Positions 40,631 to 48,635 of a stretch of DNA of 64,000 nucleotides are shown here, piece after piece. The notes beneath the pieces were generated by a model. It was not told the DNA's origin. It did not search any database and saw nothing but the letters and a program-made list of their open reading frames with translations. Both the position numbers and the translations under genes were made by a program. Position 1 is the stretch's first letter, and every line of letters begins with the position of its first letter. The stretch is from NCBI RefSeq assembly GCF_012927205.1, contig NZ_JABBGC010000003.1:124001-188000 (forward strand), read 5' to 3'. The stretch comes from Chitinophaga fulva. Its GTDB lineage: Bacteria > Bacteroidota > Bacteroidia > Chitinophagales > Chitinophagaceae.

Positions 40631-41818
40631 ATGAGTACAATTGCTAAAAACAGTATGGAGAACCCTACCATGAGCTTCGGTTCTCTTGTAACCCCGGTAG
40701 TACTTTCCGTATTATCTATTTTTCTGACCATTGGTGTTTCTTTTGCAGTATTACCGAAACTGGTACACGATCAACTGGGATATGGCAACGTGATCGTCGG
40801 CGTGGTGATTGGCCTCGCCAATGCCACCGCCCTGGTTACCCGCATGTATGCGGGCACGCACACCGACACCCGCGGCCCTAAGTCAGGCCTGGTACGCGGT
40901 ATTATCACCACCGCCATTGCAGGCGCAGTGTACGTCTGTTCCGCGATTGCCGGCCTCCCTCCCCTGCTCTCACTGGGCTTGTTACTCGCTGCCAGAATCC
41001 TGCATGGCATCGGAGAAAGCTTCCTCATCACCGGTGCGTTAACACTGGGCATTGGCCTGGTAGGCCCTGCCCGGGCTGGTAAACTCATGGCCTGGGTGGG
41101 CATCTCCCTCTATGCCGGTATTGGTCTGGGTGCGCCATTGGGCAATTTCGTTCACCAGTACATGGGACTGATGGCAGCATTTATGTTGATCCTGGTCTTA
41201 CCGGTGCTGGGCAGTCTTCCTGTATTAAAAAGCCCTGAGATAGCCACCAGTGGCAAGAAGTCAGGCGTGTCATTTTACAAGGTATTGTCTATGATTTCAA
41301 GACAGGGCGTATCCCTCGCTTTGTCAGTGATCGGGTTTGGTTGCCTCTCTTCCTTTGTTGCCCTGATGTTTGCGGCCAACAAATGGGGTGGCGCTCCCTG
41401 GGCACTGAGTGTATTTGCCGCTACGTATGTCCTTGTGCGTTTGTTCTTCGCGTCATCGCCTGACAAGTACGGCGGATACAAGATTGCCGCCATCTCCATC
41501 GTAATTGAGATAGTAGGTCTGCTCATGTTGTGCAGCGCTGGTTCACCAGCCATGGCACTATTAGGATGTGCTTTCATCGGCATTGGTTTCTCCCTGGTAT
41601 TTCCTGCTTTAGGTGTGGAAGCAGTTAAAAAAGTTTCCCCTGAAATACGTGGCAGTGCTATGGGCGCCTACACCGCCTTCACTGATCTGGCGCTGGGCAT
41701 CACCGGTCCGCTTGCCGGATTGATTGCCAGCAGCTTCGGTTACCAGGCGATCTACCTGTTCGGCGCCGTATGTGCCGCAATGGCACTGCTCCTGATCATG
41801 ATCAGAAAAGAACAGTAA
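40631..41818 (+). CDS. MFS transporter, arabinose-efflux/YhhS-like
   Basis: 395 residues and about 12 helices. The A-motif is in VVIGLANATALVTRMYAGTHTDTRGPKSG; other helices include LLLAARILHGIGESFLITGALTLGIGLVGPARAG and GCAFIGIGFSLVFPALGVEAVKKV. The arrangement matches the efflux subgroup named YhhS/YfcJ. Its substrate is unknown. The upstream AraC gene is the likely regulator, and a terminator follows. The intended start MSTIAKNSMENPTMSF is the only one upstream of the first helix with good spacing. Confidence 0.9.
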   Translation: MSTIAKNSMENPTMSFGSLVTPVVLSVLSIFLTIGVSFAVLPKLVHDQLGYGNVIVGVVIGLANATALVTRMYAGTHTDTRGPKSGLVRGIITTAIAGAVYVCSAIAGLPPLLSLGLLLAARILHGIGESFLITGALTLGIGLVGPARAGKLMAWVGISLYAGIGLGAPLGNFVHQYMGLMAAFMLILVLPVLGSLPVLKSPEIATSGKKSGVSFYKVLSMISRQGVSLALSVIGFGCLSSFVALMFAANKWGGAPWALSVFAATYVLVRLFFASSPDKYGGYKIAAISIVIEIVGLLMLCSAGSPAMALLGCAFIGIGFSLVFPALGVEAVKKVSPEIRGSAMGAYTAFTDLALGITGPLAGLIASSFGYQAIYLFGAVCAAMALLLIMIRKEQ

Positions 41819-41843
41819 GCTACATACGAACAATAACCCCATC

Positions 41844-41880
41844 AAATCCCCGGATAGCTACCCGGGGATTTTCCCGTTTT
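41844..41880 (+). terminator. Terminator after the MFS gene
   Basis: AAATCCCCGG (41844-41853) pairs perfectly with CCGGGGATTT (41862-41871) around an eight-base loop and is followed by TTCCCGTTTT. The T-run is interrupted, but the stem is strong. Confidence 0.7.
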
Positions 41881-41967
41881 ATACATATATTTAGTTATCC
41901 TAACTTTATTACACTCAAAATAATTAAACACCGGGTACCCCTATTGTTTCATTCCTAAAAAAATCAA

Positions 41968-43440
41968 ATGTCAGTTACTCCCTCCAATGTATCATTGTGG
42001 GCTTACCGCACCATCCCTTTCACTTTTGAAAGCGGCTACCCTTATCAGGAAGAAGTCATAGCAGCCATGACCCAATGGGAAAACGCGGCTGGCGTCACTT
42101 TCCTGCCATGGACAGATGAGCCTAACTACCTCTACATCCAAAAAGAAAGCGCCGATAATGAAAGCGATATCGGCATGAAAGGCGGCAAACAGATCGTCGG
42201 CATCAGTCAGACCAGCCTGGCGCTGCATGAACTGGGACATGTCATCGGCCTGGCACACGAACATTCCAGGAGTGACCGCGATGACCATGTTGACATGCAA
42301 TGGGAGTACATCGACGGCGGCCAATCCAACGCACAATTCACGAAAGACCGGTTCAGCAACAACCTCACAGACTATGACCGCCTGTCGGTGATGCATTACC
42401 CGGCCCCTGCCACCGGCTGGGGCGGATATCCGGCCAACCAGCAGGTATGGACCATGCGCTGGAAGCAGGACAATAACACCCAGCTGGGCGCAGGCGATAA
42501 TCAAGGCTACACCGTGTTGTCTGATAATGACAAAAGCCCGAATGGTATCCTGGCATTGTACCAGCAACTGCGTGTACCGATGGGGCCACAAACGGCCAGC
42601 GGCAAATGGAAAAATCCGTATGCGGTACAATTCTCCTTCGTGATCGATAGTAAGACATACGCCTTCGAGCACAATCCCACCGCCAAAAGCTGGTACATAC
42701 AGGAACTATTGCCTGATGGCACATTTGGGGCCACCACCGCAAAGGGTACCTGGAGCAACCCCTACGAAGTACAGTTTCCGTTTACCGTCGGTGGCAGAGT
42801 ATTCTACTACGGCCAGCATCTCGAAAAAAAGAACTGGTTCATCCAGGAACTGCTGGCCGGCGGACAAGTAGGACAAACCACTGCCACCGGCACCTGGCAT
42901 AACCCCTATGAAGTGCAGGTTCCCTTTACCATTGGAGGCCGTGTGTTCTTTTTCGGTCAGAATCTCGAAACCTACAACTGGTTCATCCAGGAGTTGTTGC
43001 CCGATGGTAAAATGGGAGCGGAAACAGATTCTGGTACCTGGAAAAACCCCTACCACCGGCAGTTTACCTATTCTATGGGCGACCGTACATTTATTTGCGG
43101 CCAGAATATGATCAAAAAAAGATGGTTCATCCAGGAGGTGTTGCCCGGCGGCAAAATGGGAAAAGAGCTGTCAGCAGGCACATGGCCGGATGCCTATGAG
43201 GTACAATTTCCCTATAACCTGGGCGGCGTACAATACTTCTATGGACAAAGCCTGACATCAAAAACCTGGTTCATTCGTCAGCTTAATCCAGATGGCACTA
43301 TGGGAGCGCTGATACAGGCCGGCAGATGGGACAAAGCCTATCAGGTGCAGTACCCTTATTTCAGCGGATACCAGCAGTATTTCTTTGCACATAGTACTGA
43401 TGACTATAGTTGGTTCACCCGGCAATTGCTGGCGATGTAA
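41968..43440 (+). CDS. Astacin-like zinc metalloprotease with six C-terminal repeats
   Basis: 490 residues. The N-terminal catalytic domain (1-200) has the astacin zinc site HELGHVIGLAHEHSRSDRD (H87, E88, H91, H97), the following DDHVDMQWEYI and the Met-turn region SVMHYP (M142, Y144), placing it in M12A. The C-terminal 280 residues are six tandem units of about 46 residues, each with a W-x-N-P-Y-x-V-Q-F-like start, a middle ending F-x-x-G-Q-x-L/M, and W-F-I-Q-E-L-L-P-D-G-like end; they resemble a lectin-like or propeller-like binding module. Unusually there is no signal peptide or pro-domain, so export would need another route or the enzyme is intracellular. Confidence 0.88.
   Translation: MSVTPSNVSLWAYRTIPFTFESGYPYQEEVIAAMTQWENAAGVTFLPWTDEPNYLYIQKESADNESDIGMKGGKQIVGISQTSLALHELGHVIGLAHEHSRSDRDDHVDMQWEYIDGGQSNAQFTKDRFSNNLTDYDRLSVMHYPAPATGWGGYPANQQVWTMRWKQDNNTQLGAGDNQGYTVLSDNDKSPNGILALYQQLRVPMGPQTASGKWKNPYAVQFSFVIDSKTYAFEHNPTAKSWYIQELLPDGTFGATTAKGTWSNPYEVQFPFTVGGRVFYYGQHLEKKNWFIQELLAGGQVGQTTATGTWHNPYEVQVPFTIGGRVFFFGQNLETYNWFIQELLPDGKMGAETDSGTWKNPYHRQFTYSMGDRTFICGQNMIKKRWFIQEVLPGGKMGKELSAGTWPDAYEVQFPYNLGGVQYFYGQSLTSKTWFIRQLNPDGTMGALIQAGRWDKAYQVQYPYFSGYQQYFFAHSTDDYSWFTRQLLAM
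42598..43437 (+). repeat. Six protein-coding tandem repeats (about 46 codons)
   Basis: Units start near GKWKNPYAVQF, GTWSNPYEVQF, GTWHNPYEVQV, GTWKNPYHRQF, GTWPDAYEVQF and GRWDKAYQVQY. The DNA copies have diverged, so this is an old expansion, not a recent one. The aromatic residues that repeat (W, Y, F, W-F) suggest a shared fold binding a ligand. Confidence 0.8.
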
Positions 43441-43445
43441 GATCT

Positions 43446-43475
43446 GAAGCCGTCTCTTAGCGGGACGGCTTCTTT
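43446..43475. terminator. Bidirectional terminator between protease and lipoprotein genes
   Basis: GAAGCCGTC (43446-43454) pairs with GACGGCTTC (43464-43472) around a nine-base loop. It overlaps the last codons of the lipoprotein gene, which ends at 43457, and can serve both convergent genes. Confidence 0.7.
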
Positions 43476-44125
43476 GTACGTTCGCCGTGAATACGGATGG
43501 TTTTTATAAGCGATAATGCTTCGGGAATAAAGTTATCGGTGATGGAATCTTTCTTTGCAGACAGCAACTCGTACTTAAACTCTACAGGGGCTTCGCTAAT
43601 GATCGTAAATGCGGAGACTTCCTTACGTTGCTGAGAATCTGAATAATTCAAAACCGTGATGGTATAATATCTGTCATTGATTTTTTGTATGGTATCAAAC
43701 ACCAGTTTATCACTGATACCCATTTTTTTTATTACGATTTTTTGCTCCCGGAGGTAGGATATATGCGCGTTTATCGACGTATCCGTCTCTCTGTAATGGC
43801 GTATTACGAGCGGATGTTTGATAGTAAATTTATCAATGGTATCGGTGAGCGATATTTTGGTGTAAAACCCCGACTCTTGAAATATCCGCAGTCCTTTAGG
43901 CTGAAAACGGTATTTGCGGTCAGCACACGGATCACCACAATCAGTATAGTGTATCCAGGAGAAGCTGGTATCATATCGTTCAGGAACGGCCATTGTTATG
44001 ATGCCAAGACTGTCGGCGAGTTGCAGCTGTACCATTTTGGCATGTGGCGGAAGCGGTTCGTCTTTCTTCGTTTCATCACAGGCTGCCAGCAGGAATAATG
44101 CAACGAATGGCAATAGGTATTTCAT
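43457..44125 (-). CDS. Hypothetical lipoprotein
   Basis: 222 residues from the ATG at 44125. The frame extends upstream to 44197, but that part is read-through of the tRNA-like gene. The N-terminus MKYLLPFVALFLLAAC is a lipoprotein signal. The mature part has DETKKDEPLPPHAKMVQLQLAD, TSFSWIHYTDCGDPCADRKY and YYTITVL-like beta segments. I do not recognise a family. It starts 13 bases after the tRNA-like gene, and all three features from 45611 down to 43457 lie on the minus strand without room for separate promoters between them. Confidence 0.75.
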   Translation of the reverse strand: MKYLLPFVALFLLAACDETKKDEPLPPHAKMVQLQLADSLGIITMAVPERYDTSFSWIHYTDCGDPCADRKYRFQPKGLRIFQESGFYTKISLTDTIDKFTIKHPLVIRHYRETDTSINAHISYLREQKIVIKKMGISDKLVFDTIQKINDRYYTITVLNYSDSQQRKEVSAFTIISEAPVEFKYELLSAKKDSITDNFIPEALSLIKTIRIHGERTKKPSR

Positions 44126-44138
44126 GGGGGGATGATAG

Positions 44139-44212
44139 AAACGGAGGCAGGGCTCGAACCTGCGTCTATCCGGAAAAAGTGCCGGAAGCTCTACCAACTG
44201 AACTACTCCGTT
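44139..44212 (-). tRNA. tRNA-like gene with an eight-base anticodon loop
   Basis: A cloverleaf folds by hand on the minus strand. The acceptor AACGGAG (44206-44212) pairs with CTCCGTT (44140-44146), with a discriminator base at 44139. The D-arm is GTTC-AGTTGGTA-GAGC, and the T-arm is GCAGG-TTCGAGC-CCTGC, all standard. The anticodon stem TCCGG-CCGGA closes a loop CACTTTTT of eight bases. There is no U at the 33 position counted from the 5' side and no purine after the anticodon, so no anticodon can be assigned with confidence (TTT, Lys, would be the nearest). It may be a degraded tRNA or an unusual one. Its first two bases overlap the stop codon of the preceding gene. No CCA is encoded. Confidence 0.7.
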
Positions 44213-45611
44213 AGTTTTGTCCAGGAAACAGCGGTGTAGCGCCTTTCCCTGAAAAGTATTTGTGTTGCTTTAATAGGGTTGCAAGATAGGGATTTGACAC
44301 CGTAACACCATGCACTAATTCCGGTGTTGGCAGAAACGGTACCGGCTGATGTGTCCTTGGAGCAATCCAGCCGGAGCGTTCCGGGTCCAGGTTCACCGCT
44401 TTACAGGCAGCCAGCACACGCTCACGGGTACACGTAGTTTTGCCGGAAAGCACTTCCCAGGGCAGCGGCACCTGGTTCCATACCGTCAGATTGGTATCGC
44501 CCTTACTCCCTGTCAGGTGATGCCAGGCGGCCACATCACCGGCTATCAGCCGCATCACTTTTCCGAAGCACATCTCCTCCAGTATAAACTCCATCCCCAG
44601 GGCATAGATGAGGTTCATCCAGCCATCACGTGCCTTGTTCCAGGCATTCGCAGTATTGTTCCAGGTGGAAGAATCGTTGCCCGGCTGCACCACCATCGAC
44701 TGACGATTGATTTCATTCGTTTGCCAAAGATCTTCCAGGAAAGCCGCCACCTGTTCCAACAGCGTTGTCCATTTACCGAGCAACATGCCCTGTTGCTCCG
44801 GTGACAGTTTACGGAGTACCTCCTGATCAGGATATACCTGCGCAATAGCCCACCAGTTGGCCGTATCTTCCTGCCGCGGTTGACGCTTCGAGGGCATAAT
44901 ATCCCACCAGTCAGCCGTTTCCGGCTCATATAAACAACGCTGCAACAGCATATCCGCAATTTCATCATAAGCCCGTTGCTGCCCGCTCACGGTAAACTCG
45001 CTACGCAAGTTGCAACGCGCGTTGTAGTATGCAATAAAACAAGCGCTGTTGACATCTTTCATAAAATCTTCCCGGGAGATGTCTTCCGCAAATCCATGTT
45101 TACCAATACGCTGGAACAAACTTTTCTTGTGCTCACGGATCATGGTATGCAGCTTCTTATCGAGATGCCGTAAACAACGGAACAGCTTATTGTACTGACG
45201 GCGGGAGATATCAAGGCCGGCGGCCATCCGTTCCTCCCGGTTCAACCGGTCTGTTTTATAGTCGCTATATCCCGGATTTTTATGTATCACCGCACTTACC
45301 TTTGCCAAAAAAGCTTCTACCACCAGCGGGTCATCATAGGCAGACATATCAGCAGCGTCATCTGTCTTAAACAGCTGTATGGCCCTGCCTACCTGTACCT
45401 GCGCGCCCGATACGTCCGCAAATTTTTCCAGCATGGAAGTGTATTGCCAGACCTTGTTGCGCAGCGCACCGGACGCAGCTTTGTTCAGCTGCCGCATTTC
45501 TTTTGTGTCCAGGTTTTCCTGCAATACATCCTTTATCAATACGGCGATGTCTTCCGGTCTTTTCCGCAGGCGCAGGCTTTCGTATAATGTATCCAGGTTC
45601 AAATGGGTCAT
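44211..45611 (-). CDS. Hypothetical protein, 466 residues
   Basis: I do not recognise this protein. It has no signal peptide or membrane helix and is mostly helical and charged: MTHLNLDTLYESLRLRKR, EDIAVLIKDVLQENLDTKEM, LNREERMAAGLDISRRQYN, FRCLRHLDKKLHTMIREHKK. It is rich in tryptophan in the second half (ADWWDIMP, TANWWAIA, STWNNTANAWNKARDGWMN). The second half ends SNPYLATLLKQHKYFSGKG. The stop codon overlaps the 5' end of the tRNA-like gene on the same strand. The residue pattern suggests a cytoplasmic, possibly nucleic-acid-related helical protein, but that is a guess. It is divergent from the exported protein at 45683. Confidence 0.75.
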   Translation of the reverse strand: MTHLNLDTLYESLRLRKRPEDIAVLIKDVLQENLDTKEMRQLNKAASGALRNKVWQYTSMLEKFADVSGAQVQVGRAIQLFKTDDAADMSAYDDPLVVEAFLAKVSAVIHKNPGYSDYKTDRLNREERMAAGLDISRRQYNKLFRCLRHLDKKLHTMIREHKKSLFQRIGKHGFAEDISREDFMKDVNSACFIAYYNARCNLRSEFTVSGQQRAYDEIADMLLQRCLYEPETADWWDIMPSKRQPRQEDTANWWAIAQVYPDQEVLRKLSPEQQGMLLGKWTTLLEQVAAFLEDLWQTNEINRQSMVVQPGNDSSTWNNTANAWNKARDGWMNLIYALGMEFILEEMCFGKVMRLIAGDVAAWHHLTGSKGDTNLTVWNQVPLPWEVLSGKTTCTRERVLAACKAVNLDPERSGWIAPRTHQPVPFLPTPELVHGVTVSNPYLATLLKQHKYFSGKGATPLFPGQN

Positions 45612-45682
45612 AGCTCCACAACAGAATTTCTCAAATCTACTAAGTTCTACCGTTTTTTATTATTTTTAAGAAAATCCCACAC

Positions 45683-46396
45683 ATGAAGATCCCGTACCTA
45701 TTGTGCTGTTTCCTGGTCGTTCTCAGTAGCCGGGCTTATAGTCAAAATATTGATATCCTCAGCAGGTCAGACACCTTTGAGCGCAAAGGCAAACACCGTG
45801 ACTTCATTTACTGGAACAACCCGTCGGACAGCGCCGGACTGGAATATGTAGCCACCTTGTCTTCCAAAGGTTCTGCCATGGGCGGTAGTTCCTTATGGGA
45901 AATATGGAGCCACGCCGGCAACCGCTCCACCAGGATGGGCTCCAATGTGTTTATCTTCCGGTCTTTCACCGACAGCGATTCCACCAAACCGGAACTGATC
46001 GTTGACCTTTATTTAGCTACGGACGAAGCCCTGCAGCGTAATGCCGGCCGCGAAGAAAAAAATGTCGTGTATCTCTTTGGCAACAAAGGAAAAGCGATGT
46101 CTGTAAAAGTAAATGCAGAACAAAAAGATATTCCTGCTAACGGTGTACTTCGTTATGAAGTGCCTGCCGGCGAAGAATTAAAACTCAGTAAGGGCGGCGC
46201 TACCGGCGCCTGGAGAAGTATCAAGGGAGAAGCATGCAAAGCAGCGTTGTATTTTTCCATATCAGGACCGGGACTTGGAGGAGCAGTGCCACCGGCTGGT
46301 TCCGTAGGTATTTCTTTCAACAGCGGCCGTATTACAGAAATGAATCCTCATTTTGCCCGCATGATGCTGACAGTACAACAACAAGCAGCTAAATAA
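45683..46396 (+). CDS. Hypothetical exported protein
   Basis: 237 residues. The signal peptide MKIPYLLCCFLVVLSSRAYSQ precedes a beta-rich mature part: FIYWNNPSDSAGLEYVATLSS, LWEIWSHAGNRSTRMGSNVF, FTDSDSTKPELIVDLYLATD. There are no catalytic motifs that I recognise. It is divergent from the 466-residue gene with 71 bases between. Location periplasmic or surface; function unknown. Confidence 0.75.
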   Translation: MKIPYLLCCFLVVLSSRAYSQNIDILSRSDTFERKGKHRDFIYWNNPSDSAGLEYVATLSSKGSAMGGSSLWEIWSHAGNRSTRMGSNVFIFRSFTDSDSTKPELIVDLYLATDEALQRNAGREEKNVVYLFGNKGKAMSVKVNAEQKDIPANGVLRYEVPAGEELKLSKGGATGAWRSIKGEACKAALYFSISGPGLGGAVPPAGSVGISFNSGRITEMNPHFARMMLTVQQQAAK

Positions 46397-46401
46397 CGCC
46401 T

Positions 46402-46437
46402 CAAAAAATAATCCCGCAGGTATAAAAAATAATCCCG
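46402..46437. repeat. Short direct repeat upstream of the FAD monooxygenase gene
   Basis: AAAAAATAATCCCGC occurs twice, at 46402-46416 and 46423-46437, 21 bases apart (two helical turns) and about 60-95 bases upstream of the next start codon. This spacing suits an activator or repressor binding site. Confidence 0.4.
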
Positions 46438-46494
46438 CCAGCGCCACAGCCAGGCAACCGGAAAGATGAGCTTTGGTCAAAAAACAATGACCTT

Positions 46495-47949
46495 ATGAAA
46501 AAAGTAATCATCATCGGAGGGGGTATAGCCGGACTTGCTGCAGCACATGTGCTGTCGGATTTCTGCCCGGAGATATTGATTATTGAAAGGGACGAGTTGC
46601 CGGCAACATCCGAAACACGGCCCGGTACGCCGCAGGCATACCACCCTCATCATCTCACACCGAGGGGACGCATGATTTTAGAGCAGCTTTTCCCGGGATT
46701 GAACCATGAACTGTTGGAAAACGGCGCCGCCTCCAGCTTGGGTAAAGACATCCGCTTTTATTATCCTTTCGGAGAACTCATCCTGCCCGAACCCGGCAAT
46801 GACGCAGCGTGCAGCCGGCCTTTCCTGGAGTGGCATATCCGGCAACGGGTGCTCAGCAACAAGCGCATCCAGGTACTGGATGCAACAACCGTTACGGATC
46901 TTATCATTGACCAGGAGCAAAACAAAATATGCGGCATATCTGCTATCAGCGGGAATACAGCCATTGAAATAAACGCGGATATGGTAGTCGTGGCCACCGG
47001 CTTCCATTCCCGGTTGGGGGACTGGCTTAACCGGCTCGGCTATACGATTCCTGAACCGGAGTTACTCACTACCAACCTGGGATACAGCACCCGCCATTAC
47101 TCCGCTCCTTCCGCCCTCACTGTTCCATGGAACCTGTTGCATATTGAAAACCAGGAGCAGCCGGAAGTGCCCACCTGCGTGGTGAGTATTATGGAGGATA
47201 ACATACTGGAAATTATCCTGGGCAACATCGGCGGAATGTACCCGCCTACTGACGCAGAAGGTTTTGAGCTGGCGCTGGCGCTACTGGACAACCCTGCTTT
47301 AAATGACCTGCTGCAACAGGTAACACCGTTGGAAGCGCCTCGCGGCTACCGGATAAAAGATGTGACGTTTCGGCATTACGAAAAAATGGCGTCATGGCCT
47401 GACGGGTTAATGGCCATCGGCGACGCTTTCTGTACGTTCGATCCTATTCATGGCACCGGGATGACTATCGCTGTTATGCAGGCGGAAATGCTGCAAAAAA
47501 CATTACAGCATACCGGTGTACTATCCCCTTCTTTTGGAAAAGATTTTATGCAGGCAGCCGCAAAAATTGTCGAGCCTGCGTGGTGGATGAATGCCGTGGC
47601 CGATACCGGCCATCCGCAGGTAAAGCACCATTATACAGCAGCGCAGAAAGGGCTGCAGTTCGCCCACGTTTTCATAGAACAGACATTGCGGTTTGCGGTC
47701 AACTTCCAGCAACCGGCATTATTTGGATTGGTGTGGCTGGTGAGGACCTCCTTTTTATCGCCACGGGAACTGATCAACCTGCAGATGCTGGAGATGCTGC
47801 GGAAAGCAGGGCTGGCCGGCCCGCTGGACCAGCTGATACAGTCAGGTGAAGTATCAGATATCCAATATTGGCATCACAACCTCTGCCCGGATATCCCTGA
47901 CTTTGGAGAAGAACTGTTCATTCCCCGGGAAGTATTGAGCAAACAATAA
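46495..47949 (+). CDS. FAD-dependent monooxygenase/oxidoreductase
   Basis: 484 residues. The N-terminal Rossmann motif VIIIGGGIAGLAAAHVLSD (GxGxxG-type, residues 8-13) binds FAD, and the second FAD motif appears as LMAIGDAFCTFDPIHGTGMTIA, with the GD and P-x-x-G-x-G-M pattern of group A flavin monooxygenases. Between them are ERDELPATSETRPGTPQAYHPHHLTPRGRM and a substrate-binding region. It is cytoplasmic and resembles epoxidase- or hydroxylase-type enzymes in natural-product clusters. It is followed by a convergent SnoaL-like gene, with a perfect 38-base palindrome between. Substrate unknown; it may or may not be linked to the quinocofactor locus that follows. Confidence 0.85.
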   Translation: MKKVIIIGGGIAGLAAAHVLSDFCPEILIIERDELPATSETRPGTPQAYHPHHLTPRGRMILEQLFPGLNHELLENGAASSLGKDIRFYYPFGELILPEPGNDAACSRPFLEWHIRQRVLSNKRIQVLDATTVTDLIIDQEQNKICGISAISGNTAIEINADMVVVATGFHSRLGDWLNRLGYTIPEPELLTTNLGYSTRHYSAPSALTVPWNLLHIENQEQPEVPTCVVSIMEDNILEIILGNIGGMYPPTDAEGFELALALLDNPALNDLLQQVTPLEAPRGYRIKDVTFRHYEKMASWPDGLMAIGDAFCTFDPIHGTGMTIAVMQAEMLQKTLQHTGVLSPSFGKDFMQAAAKIVEPAWWMNAVADTGHPQVKHHYTAAQKGLQFAHVFIEQTLRFAVNFQQPALFGLVWLVRTSFLSPRELINLQMLEMLRKAGLAGPLDQLIQSGEVSDIQYWHHNLCPDIPDFGEELFIPREVLSKQ

Positions 47950-47955
47950 TTCCCA

Positions 47956-47993
47956 CAATCTCAAAGATCTCCCGCGGGAGATCTTTGAGATTG
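47956..47993. repeat. Perfect 38-base palindrome between convergent genes
   Basis: The right half is the exact reverse complement of the left half (CAATCTCAAAGATCTCCCG), with no loop. It lies just after the FAD monooxygenase stop and before the stop of the SnoaL-like gene. No T-run follows on either strand, so a canonical terminator is not clear. Confidence 0.75.
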
Positions 47994-47997
47994 ACTA

Positions 47998-48378
47998 TTA
48001 ATAAAAAAACTGTTCGAGGATAATCTTTCCGTCTTTCACTTCATACAGCATGATCTCGTTCATCTGAATTCTGCCGTGCGGCCTTACGGTGATATCCGTT
48101 TCCCTTGCCACCGCAATATGATTCCCGGTAACGATCGGCGCACTGGTATATACGCGGTGTACCGCTTCAATCCGGCTGACAAACTCGTCTGCTTTTTTTC
48201 GTACCGCCGTTTTACCAAAAGCATCATCCATATATGGAGAACCTGCCGGCTCAATGCTCCGTACATCCTCCGCAAACAACTCATCCTGTATCTCAAACCA
48301 TTTTTCCTGTTGGGCCAGTTCCGTGAAACGTGCCACCACCTCTTGTGTTGTCAGCACTTTTTCTGCTATCTGTGTCAT
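47998..48378 (-). CDS. SnoaL-like (NTF2-superfamily) protein
   Basis: 126 residues, the size of a single NTF2-like domain. MTQIAEKVLTTQEVVARFTELAQQEKW begins the helical cone, followed by DELFAEDVRSIEPAGSP, and the sheet strands IAVARETDITVRPHGRIQMN, IMLYEVKDGKIILEQFFY. The pattern is that of the SnoaL/ketosteroid isomerase group, which may be a small-molecule isomerase or a binding protein. Its promoter region (48379-48420) holds a 15-base palindrome. It is divergent from the LodA locus. Confidence 0.82.
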   Translation of the reverse strand: MTQIAEKVLTTQEVVARFTELAQQEKWFEIQDELFAEDVRSIEPAGSPYMDDAFGKTAVRKKADEFVSRIEAVHRVYTSAPIVTGNHIAVARETDITVRPHGRIQMNEIMLYEVKDGKIILEQFFY

Positions 48379-48401
48379 AGTCTTATTTATTTAGTGTGAT
48401 A

Positions 48402-48416
48402 TTTTGTCTGACAAAA
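48402..48416. promoter_or_regulatory. Candidate operator TTTTGTC-T-GACAAAA
   Basis: A perfect 7-bp inverted repeat around a single T, 24 bases upstream of the SnoaL-like start codon and thus in its promoter zone. The symmetry suits a dimeric regulator. No regulator gene is directly adjacent. Confidence 0.4.
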
Positions 48417-48505
48417 CTACCGCTCACCGGCTATTTTCTACCGGGGTTAAACAGACTTTGTAGCGGGTTGATCTGGACAGCCCGGGAAAAATCCCGCTGC
48501 GTTGC

Positions 48506-48551
48506 AGATAAAATATTTTTTTCTATTTGATAAAAATGATCTTATTTTATC
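48506..48551. promoter_or_regulatory. Three GATAAAA motifs upstream of the quinocofactor operon
   Basis: AGATAAAATA at 48506-48515, TGATAAAAATGA from 48528, and TTTTATC (inverted) at 48545-48551; the last two form an inverted repeat with a nine-base centre. They lie 85-130 bases upstream of the first gene of the operon. Confidence 0.35.
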
Positions 48552-48635
48552 TGACAGTACCGATAACCTCTTAGTGACCATTTCCTTCAAAGAAGATTCC
48601 AGTCTTTTTAACAATAACCATAATCCAAAACCCTC

